Source of the DNA: Choristoneura fumiferana | Taxonomy: Eukaryota > Arthropoda > Insecta > Lepidoptera > Tortricidae | Length of the DNA stretch: 64,000 bases | Assembly (NCBI RefSeq): GCF_025370935.1 | Contig: NC_133496.1 | Span: 8,368,646 to 8,432,645 of the forward strand | Reading direction: 5' to 3' | Part shown: in pieces, positions 20,448-31,882 of the stretch | Layout of the letters: every line of letters begins with the position of its first letter | Numbering within the stretch: position 1 is the first letter of the stretch | The notes under the pieces: model-generated | Told to the model about the DNA's origin: nothing | Seen by the model: the letters and a program-made list of their open reading frames with translations, nothing else | Databases searched by the model: none | Position numbers and translations under genes: made by a program

Positions 20448-20675
20448 ACCTAACCAACAAAAAGTTGGAAAACCCCATACTTTGACACTTCAAAGTTCAA
20501 TATCTCAAAAACGTCTGAACCGATTTTGATGAAACATGTCTAAGAAACATCGCTAGAAAACCTGATTTCAATTAAATGAAACCGCATCGCATTCAAATCG
20601 GTACACCCATTTAAGAGCTACGGTGCCACATGTCGATCAAACTTATAACACCCCTGTTTTTGTGTCGGGGGTTAA
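20448..20675 (+). repeat. GGGGGTTAAAA-family repeat, copy 2
   Basis: Begins aacctaaccaacaaaaagtt and ends gtgtcgggggttaaaa. It lies 20 bp after copy 1 in tandem. Confidence 0.75.
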
Positions 20676-20974
20676 AACATATTATTAAACCACAAATTAA
20701 CGTAAAGAACTTTTATACATTTTAAAGGTGGCATTATCGAATTTCATACCTTTATTGGAAAGCCATCCACGTCATCTGGCGGACCAATAAATAAAACAGA
20801 TTGCTCGTTTCAGACTTATTGCTATTTCGTTTGGATTACAATCATTTTGATTGAGGAAAAACCTGCTATTTTTGATTGGCGGTACACTCAATGTTCCATT
20901 AAGCATTAAATATTTTTTATCCCAAAGAAATTCTAATGTATTGTGTATGATGAATGATGGTAAATAAAATCTCC

Positions 20975-21283
20975 TGCCTGTACACGTACCATAGCGAGTA
21001 TAGGCCTCCTCTCAGAATTAGAGGTATTGGGAGGTAGTTTCGACGGGTGTCCGGAGCGTATTGAGAACTTCAAATACACTTTTTTTAACCGACTTCAAAA
21101 AAGGAGGAGGTTCTATGTTCCAATGTTTGTATTTTTTTTTGCTACGTATGTATGAGCATTGAGCTCGTAGCACGAGTAAATTTATACTGTGATTTTGCAC
21201 ATGAATTCCGACAAGTCCGTCAAGTCTGGTTTCTACATTTTTTTTTTGAGAGGCCATTGTTTAAATGACTAGGCTACTACGAC
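20975..21283 (-). mobile_element. Degraded SINE family 1 with nested insertion
   Basis: Tail (gtataggcctcctctcaga) and head-side (agaggccattgtttaaatga) pieces of family 1 flank a fragment of the hairpin-family start at 21080-21140. The tRNA-like head is decayed. Confidence 0.55.
21080..21140 (+). mobile_element. Hairpin-family 5' fragment nested in a SINE
   Basis: aaccgacttcaaaaaaggag and 'ttctatgttccaatgtttgta' match the reverse complement of 39003-39055. Confidence 0.7.
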
Positions 21284-21311
21284 AAAGTACAGTACCTTAA
21301 TAATAAATGTA

Positions 21312-21673
21312 ATCATAACCTAACCAAAGGTTGAAAATTGTTATTTTAAAGTGCTATAATCCAAAAACGACAGGGCCAATTTTTATCCAACATAACTAAA
21401 AATTAAAGAAAGAAGAAAGAAAGAGAGATTTATTTGGTTCCATCAGTACCGCCACCGTACGGTAATAAGACTAAAACACTAAAACTAACAATAAAAACTA
21501 AATTACGTGGTGACAATTACATACCGCAAGGAGCCGCAAGGAGTTTATACGTAAAAAAATCTGCATCGAAATTGGTCCTTCCATTTGAGAGCTACAATGC
21601 CATAGACAGCCCTCTCCCACCCACATTAGCGTCAAACTTTATAACCCCCTTCTTTTTGCGTCGGGGGTTAAAA
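21312..21673 (+). repeat. GGGGGTTAAAA-family repeat, copy 3
   Basis: Begins cataacctaaccaaaggttg and ends gcgtcgggggttaaaa. It is interrupted by an AAGA-rich stretch at 21400-21428. Confidence 0.65.
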
Positions 21674-21679
21674 AGTAGG

Positions 21680-22740
21680 TGAATTTAAGATATGACTCAA
21701 TACAAAATAATAAACACGAAAGCTGAGCGTCATTTCCAAACACTTCGATTATTATTCACCATCCACGCCCAACAACAAACTCAAGAAAAGTTTAAAAGTT
21801 ATACAATATTAAAATAATTCTGTTCGAAACATCTCTCCTTCTCATTTACTCTAGCACCAAACCCTCAAGTTGGAAAGGAACAAAAATCGTCATTTTCGAT
21901 CCCGGATTGGAACGCTGGACCTTTTCCGATAAGGAACATAAAAGCTTGGCTTTTGAAGTGGAATTTTCGAAGTACATTGTAACAGGCCGTTACTCTGAAA
22001 TAGGCCAATGCATTTTCAGTGCCGTGTTTATTTATAAGGCAACGGAGTTTGAAATTTTGTAATAGAATTCTTATCGGCTGTTATAGCAAGGTTATTGTAT
22101 TAGCCGGAGAGCTAGCTACGTGAATACATTTGCAGTTTATACTTGAGCAATTAAATCCCTCTAGTTAGTGTGCCATAGTATCATTATTAATAGAACCTGC
22201 CTGGCCTGCTGAGCCTGGCAGCTGTTCAGCGGTGGATGTGACAGTGGTTGGGCATCAAAGGGATTGTAAAACGGAACTCTGTTATAAAACAATGTAACTG
22301 TGCCGTGTTTGGGCTTAATGGAATCGCTGCGAGATGCACTTTGACTAGAAATGATTAAAAAGTAAGAAATAAAGAACTAAAGAAAAAGGTCCTGCCTGAA
22401 ATATACTGTTTACCTTGTTATTACGGATGTGAAAACGAAATTTACATTTAAATCATATTTAATACCTTAAAACCGTACCATAAAAATATCGAGCATGCCA
22501 CAGTGTCGCGTAATCCGTTTTGTTCGGAAAAAAGGGAGGACAAAGTTTTCCGAAAGACAAAAATGTCTCAAAACACAGACATTCATTGCCCCGTAACGCA
22601 TATTTGCCATAATTAATTTCAGTTACTGCTAAATTATCACAAAATTGTTCTAATTATAAATAAACCCGCACCCAAAAACCGAGACATTTGACATTTCGGA
22701 GACCTCATGCTACACTAGCGCCTCTAGCGGCAAATTCATA
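21680..22740. other. No recognisable gene
   Basis: Only a short match near 22303-22345 (tttgggcttaatggaatcg) to one arm of the hairpin at 38705-38759. Confidence 0.45.
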
Positions 22741-22754
22741 CGCGATAGCCCTCA

Positions 22755-22800
22755 TTATCAGGTCATAAGTCCACCTCGTGGAGGGCCTATCCACGCACTA
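22755..22800 (-). mobile_element. Tiny RTE-like fragment
   Basis: aagtccacctcgtggagggc is the reverse of the GRPxTRWT-coding segment of RTE-type LINEs. Confidence 0.4.
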
Positions 22801-23121
22801 TAGTGCCTCCGGATAGGTGGAGTCTGGGCTTGGCAACAATATTTGTTTTTATTTTATGGCATTTATTTACGTTTCATTCCAGTTCTATGTAGAAGTTTCT
22901 CCGGTAACCGCGTCAAAGGGTACTGTTAGTTTGTTTGTTCGACGGCTATTGGAATCTCTGTGGATCCAGTTTAGAATAGTTGTCTATTTTTAATTATCCT
23001 GTAAGGGTTTGAAACCTTTGTATACTTCTCAACATATTTTATACATTACTGATGATATGTGTGTACCGGGACAAAATAAACACTACTTAATATAAATCTC
23101 ATCCTTTCTTATTAATATTAC

Positions 23122-23335
23122 TAGCTGTTGCCCGCGGCTTTACCCCCGCTCCAGTCTTTTCATAAAATTTTGTTACACGCAGACCTTGTACTGTCAATAA
23201 CGAACACAACAAAAAAATAATTACCTATCCCATTCGGTGCCGTCATTCGGAAATTATTATTTATCGCTGCCCGCGCGAACTATGCAATTTTCCAGGATAA
23301 AAACTACCCTATGTTCTTCCCCGTAAAACCCATAT
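23122..23335 (+). mobile_element. Lep1-like element, diverged
   Basis: Begins actagctgttgcccgcggct, with 'tatgcaattttccaggataa' and 'aactaccctatgttctt' inside. Confidence 0.7.
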
Positions 23336-23337
23336 CG

Positions 23338-23419
23338 AAAATACAAACTGAAATATAGATGCATAGAAAAACCAGAAAAATAAGACTAGCGCTGGGAATC
23401 GAACCCAGCGCCCAAATGG
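23338..23419 (-). mobile_element. SINE family 2, partial minus copy
   Basis: Reverse of the family 2 tail (tttgtattttcgatatgg) and of the T-arm/acceptor part of the tRNA-like head (gctgggaatcgaaccca). It meets the plus-strand copy head-to-head at 23419/23420. Confidence 0.75.
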
Positions 23420-23631
23420 GTCCAGTGGTGGTGTAGTGGTAGCACGTGGCACGGAATGCCGAGGACCTGGGTTCGATTCCCAGCGCTGGTCTTATTTTTT
23501 TTTCTATATTTCAGTTTGTATTTTCGATATGGGTTTTACGGGATGACCGTAAAAGTAACAAAAAATTTGGAATTGAAATATAATAAATACAAAAAGATTC
23601 CAAAAAACCAATCTTACTTAGAATTCTTGTC
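23420..23631 (+). mobile_element. tRNA-derived SINE (family 2)
   Basis: The tRNA-like head at 23420-23491 has A box TGGTGTAGTGG and B box GGTTCGATTCC. Complementary acceptor ends (ccagtg with cgctgg) and a T arm are visible. The tail runs through tttcagtttgtattttcgat, 'gggatgaccgtaaaag' and 'aaaaagattccaaaaaacca'. It has an open frame only by chance. Confidence 0.8.
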
Positions 23632-23989
23632 TTTATAAGATAATCTGGTGACCATAACGTTAAATAAGATAATTCAAAAGATAAGTGTCCTTTACACCTT
23701 GGAAAAAACGTACAGTAAGTAGTCCCTTACGTCCACATCATTTAAAAAAATAGTAATTTGGGCCGTAAGGTCACTTTCATACAAAGTAAATGCAATTTTG
23801 GGGTGTACAGTTCACTATAACTTACTAAATACTTGTTATTTTCTATGGATTACTATAACTACAGAAGTCAATTATGTAAGAATATTTAGTATTTTGCTAT
23901 AGTTATACGCAAGTAATTATATAGTAGTGATATTATTGGTTACGTAACGATAAATTATCGTAAAGCACATTTTCACAGTGAACTTACAT

Positions 23990-24050
23990 TAATGGAAAAA
24001 AATTGGAGTTGAAATAAAAAATACAAAAAGACTCCAAAAAGTAATCTTAA
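23990..24050 (+). mobile_element. SINE family 2 tail fragment
   Basis: ttggagttgaaataaaaaat followed by 'acaaaaagactccaaaaagt' repeats the family 2 end. Confidence 0.65.
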
Positions 24051-24224
24051 CAATACTATTTGACAACACATTGATAAATGTTTATCATAGAGATGTCAAA
24101 TAAATGTCAAAAAGTATTTAAATGGCCCCGTATCAAGAGAAAGCGATAACATATACGCCATATGTCTGATACTCTGATTTGACGATAAACATTGAGGATC
24201 TATAAATGATCTAAATCAAAATTA

Positions 24225-24428
24225 AAAATACAAACTGAAATATAGATGCACAGAAAAACCAGAAAGATAAGACCAGCACTGGGAATCGAACCCAGGTCCT
24301 CGGTATTCCGTACCGCGTATCTATATTTCAGTTTTTATTTTCAATTTAGGTTTTACGGGATGACCGTAAAAGTAAAAATTTGGAATTGAAATAAAAAATA
24401 CAAAAAGATCCCAAAAAACCAATCTTGA
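24225..24428 (-). mobile_element. SINE family 2, second inverted pair
   Basis: The minus-strand tail and head (24225-24308) run directly into a plus-strand tail (24310-24428: tttcagtttttattttcaat, 'acgggatgaccgtaaaag'). This repeats the inverted arrangement at 23338-23631. Confidence 0.7.
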
Positions 24429-24429
24429 T

Positions 24430-25160
24430 CTAAATCAAGTTGTTTGAAAATGTTACAACACAAAAGTACTCGTAGCTTAATTATGTGAATAGAATCAAAC
24501 CTTCAATTCAAAGCCCCATGGTCAAGGGCACCCTGTAGTTATAAGTTATGTCGAATTTCATAGCAAGACAGCTTAACAGCCGGACTATGACACACCTCAC
24601 CTGCCACAATGTCAGTCCGTTCACCCGCTCATCTAATCGCCTAAATTGAATAAGCCCGTCCATTGCCCGACAGCATAATTCAGCTTTGACATAGCCGCCC
24701 CTGAATTTACTACGACATGAGAAATGGTTTTAATTAAGAAGTCACGGATATGAACGAATAAAATAGACAGCCGTAGCATTGTGAAAGAAAAAGAGGAGAG
24801 TAGTTAAAGGTCTCTACCCGCTATACCATATTATACCATGACCGTATAGGAACTTGCCAGGCAAAAATATATTATTTGTATAACTTTTTCTTATATTACA
24901 TAAAAAACTTAATAAATTTAACTTAATTTGGTACAGATTCTAATACATTTCGGCTCTAGATTTCCGAGATTACGAGATTTACGAAATTTAAAACTTCGAA
25001 GCATGCATTTGACGTTGACTGATAGTGACAGCTTGAAGAGGAGTATTTCTTAACAAAACAAAATATAATCCATATTTAAGAACACAACACAAGATACAAC
25101 AATATGATAGAAAACAAAATAAATAAAAACTACATAAATATACCTAACTATAAAAAGAAA
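24430..25160. other. No recognisable gene
   Basis: AT-rich, with no supported coding region or repeat. Confidence 0.45.
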
Positions 25161-25279
25161 ACACCATCTAAGAGGCCCTCCTGCGGCATAGACCCCAGCA
25201 CACTGGCGGCATTACAATACAATACAATAAATTCCACACCAACACAGTAAGCAGTACAAAAACACAAGTAAGTATTACC

Positions 25280-25512
25280 TATTACCTCTCTGTACAGTCA
25301 GAGAAATTCGCTGGGAGAGGTAAGCGCCAGCTCTGGGGGCTCCTGAGGTCTCAATCAGCCGGGACGACAAGGCCCCCATGAAGGCCCTCATGTCAGCCGA
25401 CCAGGGACCCATTGTCTCCACTGCGAGCGCCGCAAACTCATAGTCCTTTAAAAGAGAAGAGTATTTGCGGCGCTTGAGAACTTGGGCCTGGTCAGCTGCA
25501 GCCCCAGCTTGT
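25280..25512 (-). pseudogene. Retroelement-type reverse transcriptase C-terminal remnant
   Basis: The minus strand translates to a stretch with AGAAADQAQVLKRRKYSSL, FAALAVETMGPW and YLSQRISLTVQRGN. I recognise this as the C-terminal tail seen in LINE-like RT proteins of insects and other invertebrates. The conserved core is missing and the frame stops. It is flanked on the far side by an unrelated 100-codon minus frame (25552-25854) that I do not recognise. Confidence 0.6.
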
Positions 25513-25551
25513 ATTGAAAACTTTTGAGACTATACCCACTAGCACGTTTCT

Positions 25552-25854
25552 TTACCAACCGTCGCCGTCGCGTGCCATGCACGGATCGTCAAAAGCGGTG
25601 CCGTACTCTTTTAATCTGTCATCTCCCAGGATAACAGGATCAAAGGAATTTGGGCACAAATTTGTGCCTCTGGGAGAGGACAGGTTAATGGGTATGACAC
25701 GCCGTTGACACGTTGTGGTCCGTGTCACGTTATATTCCGTGCCTGATACGATCCTGTTACGGTTATCATCGACATCTATGTACGGCACTAGACTGGCTGT
25801 TTGGAACGAAACGCGCGGCGCACCAATCATCAATATTACTTTGCTTTGACACAA
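25552..25854 (-). other. Unrecognised 100-codon open frame
   Basis: Starts MCQSKVILMIGAPRVSF and contains VPYIDVDDNRN and VIPINLSSPRG. There is no motif that I can assign. It sits directly upstream (in its own direction) of the RT remnant at 25280-25512, so it may be part of the same dead retroelement. A host origin is unlikely but not excluded. Confidence 0.3.
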
Positions 25855-25859
25855 CCCCT

Positions 25860-26285
25860 GTCACGGACGTAAACAAACTATAGTTCCAATTGAATAAAGT
25901 AAGTGCTCATAATCCAGTTTTTAGCATGATGAGTCTATCGGTACCGAATGATTATATAAAGCGTCGGTGGCGCCGAAGTTATTCAAGTACCCCGTGCCGA
26001 CCAATCTCCTAAACAGGCTCCGCTTACTAGAGCCTTACACATCTTAATGAGGTGCGGAAAGGATAGACTTGTTCTCATGTTTTGTTCGAATTTACTAAAG
26101 TAACTTTTATGTATTATATGTTATTGTAATATTATAGTATATAGAAGGATTCCTTTATGTCAATTTTTAGTAAGCTTATTGTATATATAAATGTATAATA
26201 ATAATGTTGGTACCTATCGCATTGGATGTCCTGTAATGATGTGTAATGTGTTATTAAATAAATAAAAAATAAAAATAAATAAAAA
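25860..26285. other. No recognisable feature
   Basis: AT-rich. An AATAAA-rich stretch near 26255-26285 resembles a degraded poly(A) tail. Confidence 0.4.
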
Positions 26286-26370
26286 TAGTGAACTGTTCAC
26301 CAATCCGCGCTGTGAACTAATTTTGTGCGCCGTTTTGATGTAAGAAACAGGCAGTCTATACATAGATGTC
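26286..26370 (-). repeat. Dispersed repeat, pair with 5496-5582
   Basis: ccgcgctgtgaactaatttt and 'gcgccgttttgatgtaaga' are the reverse of 5496-5582. Confidence 0.6.
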
Positions 26371-26713
26371 AGTCACGGTCATGTATCATATACGATGTAG
26401 TGGGGAGACGGAGACCTTTATAATATTGTCCTATGCCTTGCTGAGAAGCAAAGAAAAATGGCCAACCATCTCCTTTTACTAGTTATATGCCTGATTGTGG
26501 TCAAACGCAAAACCGTTTTGCTTAAAGCTTGTATCTGTTCATCAATCAAAAGCCTAGTATGAAACACTAAGAAAAATATTTCCGAAATTGACGGAAATTT
26601 CTGTTGAATTTCAAGTATATGTAGTTAATAACATAACAGTCTAGGTATTATATGTCACGTTATGAAAATTATCAATCCTAATTGAGGGATATCTATCATT
26701 CACGTCCCAGTTT

Positions 26714-27020
26714 GCAGATGGAGGACCTATGCAGTTCATCCGGATTACCATCTGTTTGCAGGTGGTAGGACCTTGTGCAAGTCACCCGGATTGCTACCAC
26801 CATCTTGCTCGCTAATCCTGCCGTGAAGCAGCAGTGCTTGCACTGTTGTGTTTCGGCGTGAAGAGTAAGACAGCCGGTGAATTACTGGCACTTGAGGTAT
26901 CCCATCTTAGGCCTCTAGGTTGGCAACGCATCTGCAATACCATTGGTGTTGCAGATGTTTATGGGCGGTGGTGATCTCTTACCATCAGGCGACCCACTTG
27001 CTCGTTTTCCATCCAGTTAA
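26714..27020 (+). mobile_element. Full-length LINE-tail repeat (SINE-like)
   Basis: Runs from gcaggtggtaggaccttgtg (26758) to the tail cgacccacttgctcgttttc. The first ~45 bp are preceded by a diverged tandem copy (26714-26752, gcagatggaggacctat). Sister: 15528-15801. Confidence 0.8.
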
Positions 27021-27351
27021 TTTAAAATAAAACAGTCCTTACTTAACTAGGTACGTATCTTATCGTATCTCCTTAATATAAAAGTATTCTTGACTGGCAC
27101 CATAGATTCATTACACTTAATTGACGTCTCTCAGTGCGGCAGGTAGCTTACAATTTGCTATAAACTGACTTCAATTTAACTTGAAATCTGTTCCTGACTA
27201 ACTGGATAGAAATTCGACACGACACGTTAATTGAAACTTAGATAAGCGGTGCATTTGGTTTAAGGTACTCGTGCCCCTTAACTCGAGCACATTACACTTC
27301 TAGCATAAAGGTTCGGGACTAGTCTTGTTCAACGCCTTTTTTCACTGTACT

Positions 27352-27966
27352 GTTAGGGCCCTTACACACGATGTTTTTTTTTTGCACTCGTTTGTATTGG
27401 TACAAACGCAAAGTCGAACGCTCAGCAAACGCAAGGAAGCCTAACGCAAGGAAACGGAAGGAAGGAAGGGGTGTAAGGACACACGATCCTTGCGTTTATA
27501 TCGATAAAAATGCCACGTTTTTCGAACGTAAGCGTTAAACAAGCCCTTACAATGCGTTTCAGTTGCGATAGAAAACGTGTGATTTTTAATTTTAATTTTA
27601 TTGGTTTGCCAACAGATAACACATTAAAATAGCAGAAAGTCGATGTGTTGGTAGCATAAACAGTGTGTTAATCCAAATAACAGGCAAACACAACCTGCAT
27701 AACTTATACTATTCGTTACAATGTGGAGCGCAGCTCCCTTATAGATAACTACGAGTATATAATTTATTTGGATAGTATTAAATAAGTACATACCTACCTA
27801 TGTTTTACAAGCAATTAGAGTACAAATAGTGACAATGTCAGGTCAGCTCTCAACAAGCGAAATCAAAAATAAAATCTGCGAAAAGCGATGAAAACTCGCA
27901 TAGGACGTGCGCATCAAAAACGCTCGTCGCCAGGGCGTAAAAAACTTCATGTGGAAGGGCCCTTAC
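27352..27966. mobile_element. TIR element with GGGCCC ends
   Basis: Left end gttagggcccttacacac and right end gtggaagggcccttac are imperfect inverted repeats of about 18 bp. The interior is rich in 'aacgcaagg' phrases and non-coding. Confidence 0.5.
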
Positions 27967-28029
27967 TCTTACAACTTGCAATGTGCGTGTGATGTCCTTT
28001 TACGCTAAAAGTTAACTGTATCTTGAAGA

Positions 28030-28262
28030 AAATACAAACTGAGACATGGATGCACAGAAAAACCAGAAAAAGAGACCAGCACTGGGAATCGAACCCAGGT
28101 CCTCAGCATTCCGTGCTGCGTGCTATAACCCCTACACCACTGCTGGACAGGAATCTAGACACGAATTTTTCCTATGCATACATATCTTAGGTTGCTTATT
28201 TCTACTTTGCTACTTAAGCAGCAGCACTAGCGACACCTATGTGGCGTCGACAGATGTATCTT
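28030..28262 (-). mobile_element. SINE family 2 with extended 5' region
   Basis: The minus-strand tRNA-like head at 28074-28148 has A box TGGTGTAGGGG and B box GGTTCGATTCC. Upstream of it (28149-28260 on this strand) lies about 100 bp shared with 42660-42760, including gcataggaaaaattcgtgtc. So the tRNA-like part is internal to the repeat unit. Confidence 0.75.
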
Positions 28263-28810
28263 GAAGGTCCATATTTCTAACTATCCTGCGATCACAGGAG
28301 ATAACTTACGGCATTCCTGGTGGCCTGTTTCTTCTACTCCGTTCGACGGAGCACAAAAGCACAATAAAAGCCACCACAAAACTGACAAATGACCTAAACT
28401 TTGACATCGAAAGAACAAAGATCAGCATTTACACAGACAGTTACAAACGCAGTGAATTAATTCTCATTTGCTGGAGTCATCAATCTGCGAATAAGTCTGC
28501 GACGTGCCCCATCGCTTCGTTAACGCGACTCATCAATTAGAATTTACTTGTCCGTGTACCGATTCTGTTTTGCTACTGTGATTTTGGGTCCCGGACGAAA
28601 CGGTGTGCTGTTTTGTCATTGGTTCCTTTTTTAACACGTCATGGTTGAAAAGGATGCACTGATAGTTTTAGCTCTGTAACAAGACAAACTCTGTATTTTT
28701 ACCCCCAATTTGCAGTAAATAGATCTTTATGCATCGCTAACTACACCATTGTCTCTTTTCCTAAATAATCCTACTATTTATTTGGCGTTAGTTCTAGCTT
28801 TGTAGTGTTC

Positions 28811-28862
28811 TGGTTATGTCCAGCAGTGGACGTTTTTCGGCTGACATGATGATGATGATGAC
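28811..28862 (+). mobile_element. RTE LINE tail fragment
   Basis: tgtccagcagtggacgtttt followed by 'cggctgacatgatgatgatg' is the standard RTE-type end. Confidence 0.75.
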
Positions 28863-28869
28863 GAGTGTT

Positions 28870-30405
28870 CTGGCACATATCGGTTAAATAACTACAGAAT
28901 TAAAGTCACTACATGCCTATTCTAGCGATCTGAGCTGACATCTAACCGTCAGGCAGGGCCAAAGCTAGGTCAGAACGATTGGCGCAACCGCTTTAGGCGC
29001 CAGGTGGTAAGAAGCGCCAAAATCAACATTTTTGCTCACGATTCTTGCGGAGAAACCATTAAATATTACAGGTTTAATTAATTTTGTGCCTGCGTGCGTC
29101 TCTCTTTCTCTTTCGCTCTGTGTGTGTATGTGTGTGTGCACGCATGCATCTTTCCGATAGCAAGGGTGACCGGATATGGGTGGTTGAAAATATTAATACG
29201 GTACGCTTGCAACCTAACAGCTAAGTTTAGAGACATTTGTGTCCGATGACATAAATAAATGAGTAAATTTTGCATGGCTGTTCTGTACACAACGTAAATA
29301 AAGACCACTACTTATTGCATTTTTTGAAGTTCAATAAAAAATCAATACAATTTAGGAATTTCAATTAAGCTGTCGCGTCCAATGGTTTACGAGCGAAACC
29401 ACGGATGAAGGCTAGTATTATGCATATAAGTATACTTTTCTACGCAATACTGAATCAGAAGTTGTATTTTCAGAAGCATTTGTCGAATTCTCATCTCGTG
29501 GGACGGTGGGCGAATAAATAATTCATGAGTACGATTTGAGGTAATAATTTACAACTAATTAAGAGTGTTTGATAATTTAGTGTTAATTGAACGGCTATAA
29601 TTAGAAAGGTGAATTGTTGAATTTGGCGTTAGTATTCAGCGATCCTTTGTTATCAGTGTTCAAGTGTCGGTTTCAGGTGGTTTTGTTGTCAGTTATTTTG
29701 TTAATTAATGTTGAGAGAGCGAGATAGAAAATGGCCAATATTAAATTAGCTAAATAATATGCAATCTCGCTAAAACATTTAAGCCGCATATGTTGCATTT
29801 GTAAACTTTTAGACTCGGCACAGTAAAAGAGGGAGTTACGAAAACCAGAACGCTTAAAGTTCAATGTAATCGGTCCTCCTCTCGATTCTGAACAAACTGA
29901 TTTCAGTTTTAGGTTATTTATATAACACCTTGTATACAGGATCCACTTTACACCCTCAGTAATAAATAATGGATCGTCAGGAATCATATTAAATTAAAAC
30001 CTGTACACCTTTAATTACAGAGCGATCATGCACTTATTAAATATACTTACTACTTAATACTTTTTGTTTCCATGTCACTAAATACTGGTACCAACCCTAA
30101 AGTAGCTTTAATAACTGAAACCGGTAGGATTAATCCTGCTCATTTTATAGTTGCAGTAATCAGTTTTGCAGGGGTGTGTCCCACGAGATAATAATATAAC
30201 TAATAAAGTTCACAAGATATAATTAACGTTTTAGCTATAACAACAAAAAGTATAATTTTTAACGTATCACGTTTAAATTATATAACATTATTTTTATATA
30301 ACTTCAATTTGTAAAAGATTTATATGGACTAATTTTTTTTAACATAACATACATTAGAATATCACTCATAATATACATATAATAATATGTGTAAAGGTTA
30401 AATTA
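28870..30405. other. No recognisable gene
   Basis: Includes a TCTC/TGTG-rich microsatellite at 29099-29142. No supported coding region; the 104-codon minus frame at 29673-29987 has no recognisable features. Confidence 0.45.
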
Positions 30406-30409
30406 TGTG

Positions 30410-30590
30410 GCGGCGAGCGAGCGAAGCGACGAGCAAGACGAAACTGTGCAGAAGCGACTTGGATAGGTTAGCTTGAGAACGGTAAGTGGGAGCGAAGCGT
30501 AGCGTAGCGTACCGGTCTGAGTGGAGAGCATTGGGGAGGCCTATGTCCAGCAGTGGACGTCTTTTGGCTGACATGATGATGATGATAATA
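30410..30590 (+). mobile_element. CpG-rich patch and RTE LINE tail
   Basis: A gagcgaagcg-type palindromic CpG patch (30410-30520) leads into ggaggcctatgtccagcagt, 'ggacgtcttttggctgac' and an ATG-repeat tail, the RTE-type end. Confidence 0.65.
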
Positions 30591-30868
30591 TTTTTGGTGC
30601 CGAATTTTGGTGAATAAAATTATTCTTCTTAAAATGGGTAGGTCCGTCCTGTTCTAAAACGGAACCGCACGGCACGCATCAACAAAAATGTTTCATAACT
30701 ATTACCCAAGTTCTTTAAAAGGGTAGATCAACTATTTATTTTTGTTATTCTGTCCCGTCAGTGAGGGAACAAAAGTAGTTTAGTTAAATTTAGTTTATTT
30801 ATTCATTATATATTATAATTTACATAAATTACAGTTATGAGAATTTGTATTGAAATCGTCAAAGGGTG

Positions 30869-31005
30869 GTACAGTCACCAGCACCAATATATGACACAAA
30901 AAGCGTGCATAAATATCTGATACGACTCTATTTCTAGGGCCGGAAGGACGTGTCAGACATTTTTGCACGCTCCGCTGTGGCAGATACTAATGCTGGTGAC
31001 TGTAC
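30869..31005. mobile_element. 137-bp MITE-like element
   Basis: Ends gtacagtcaccagca and tgctggtgactgtac are perfect 15-bp inverted repeats. If TA is the duplicated target, the element is 133 bp with tacagtcacc-type ends, as in mariner-like MITEs. A diverged copy is at 15337-15454. Non-coding. Confidence 0.8.
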
Positions 31006-31009
31006 AGTT

Positions 31010-31630
31010 TAATATAAGAAATGTTACGTCACATTATATTAACATGCTTATTAGATGACCAATTGTAGAAGGCGTTTAAACTACGACAAAAATGTATGTT
31101 TGACTCAGGAGAACGTAACTATAGCACGAGTGACAAGAAAAAGTTGATCGACCCAAAAAGTGATTTTTCAATGTTCCCACAGGAACCAATCTAAAAGTAA
31201 GTACAAAATACGAAAAAACAAAGATAACAATTTCCTTCCCTTACGTAAATGAAAATTAAGTCGCATGTAGAGTTCAAAACAACTTGTACCTATCACAAAG
31301 ACGCTCTAAAAAACGTGAAAAACCAAACATTAGGCGCCCAACGAAAGATCTATACAGCTTAAAAAATTCCAGTGAAACTTTAACCAAAGCTTTCAACTAA
31401 TACGATTAAAAAAGCCCGCATAGTTTGAAAACAAAGTGCTTGGGGCTTTGAATTTCAACTAGCTTTAGGATCAACTCGGATTTTTTTCACTTTCAACTTG
31501 GTACCACTTAACAAAAGAAAATTGAACGCGGAGGTAGTTTCCAATAAAAGTAACCAACAACTCAATTTTAGTCAGCGTTAGGTCTTTTACTATCAACCGA
31601 CTACGATAAAAAGAGGTGCTACTTATTATA
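31010..31630. other. No recognisable feature
   Basis: AT-rich, with no supported gene or repeat. Confidence 0.4.
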
Positions 31631-31631
31631 A

Positions 31632-31882
31632 TATTCTTCTTCTTCAAGTGCCAATCCATTACTGAAGATTGGCAGTCAGCTCCTTGTATCTTTTCTTGTC
31701 AAGCGCCAATCTGAACAGTTGCTCGACGGTCTTGAGCGAAGACATCTTACGTCTACCTGGTCTTCGCTTCCCGGGCACATTCCCCATCATGATGGTCTGC
31801 AGGAGGGAATACCGATCATTCCGCAGTATATGTCAGATGTAGGCAATCTTTCTCTGTTTGGTTGTCCGGACAAGTTCTAGGT
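31632..31882 (-). mobile_element. LINE reverse transcriptase C-terminal fragment
   Basis: The minus strand translates, with an internal stop, to HILRNDRYSLLQTIMMG, PGKRRPGRRKMSSL and EQLFRLALDKKRYKELTANL. This is a common C-terminal signature of insect LINE RT proteins, followed by an 'aagaagaagaa' tail. Dead fragment. Confidence 0.8.

Noticed and set aside
23420..23491. Functional tRNA gene
   Set aside because: A cloverleaf-like shape and pol III boxes are present, but the anticodon loop is irregular and the same sequence recurs with a common tail, so it is a SINE head. The same holds for 42760-42831 and the heads at 54428 and 52568.
29673..29987. 104-codon minus frame
   Set aside because: No motif, AT-rich codon use and no neighbouring exons that extend it.
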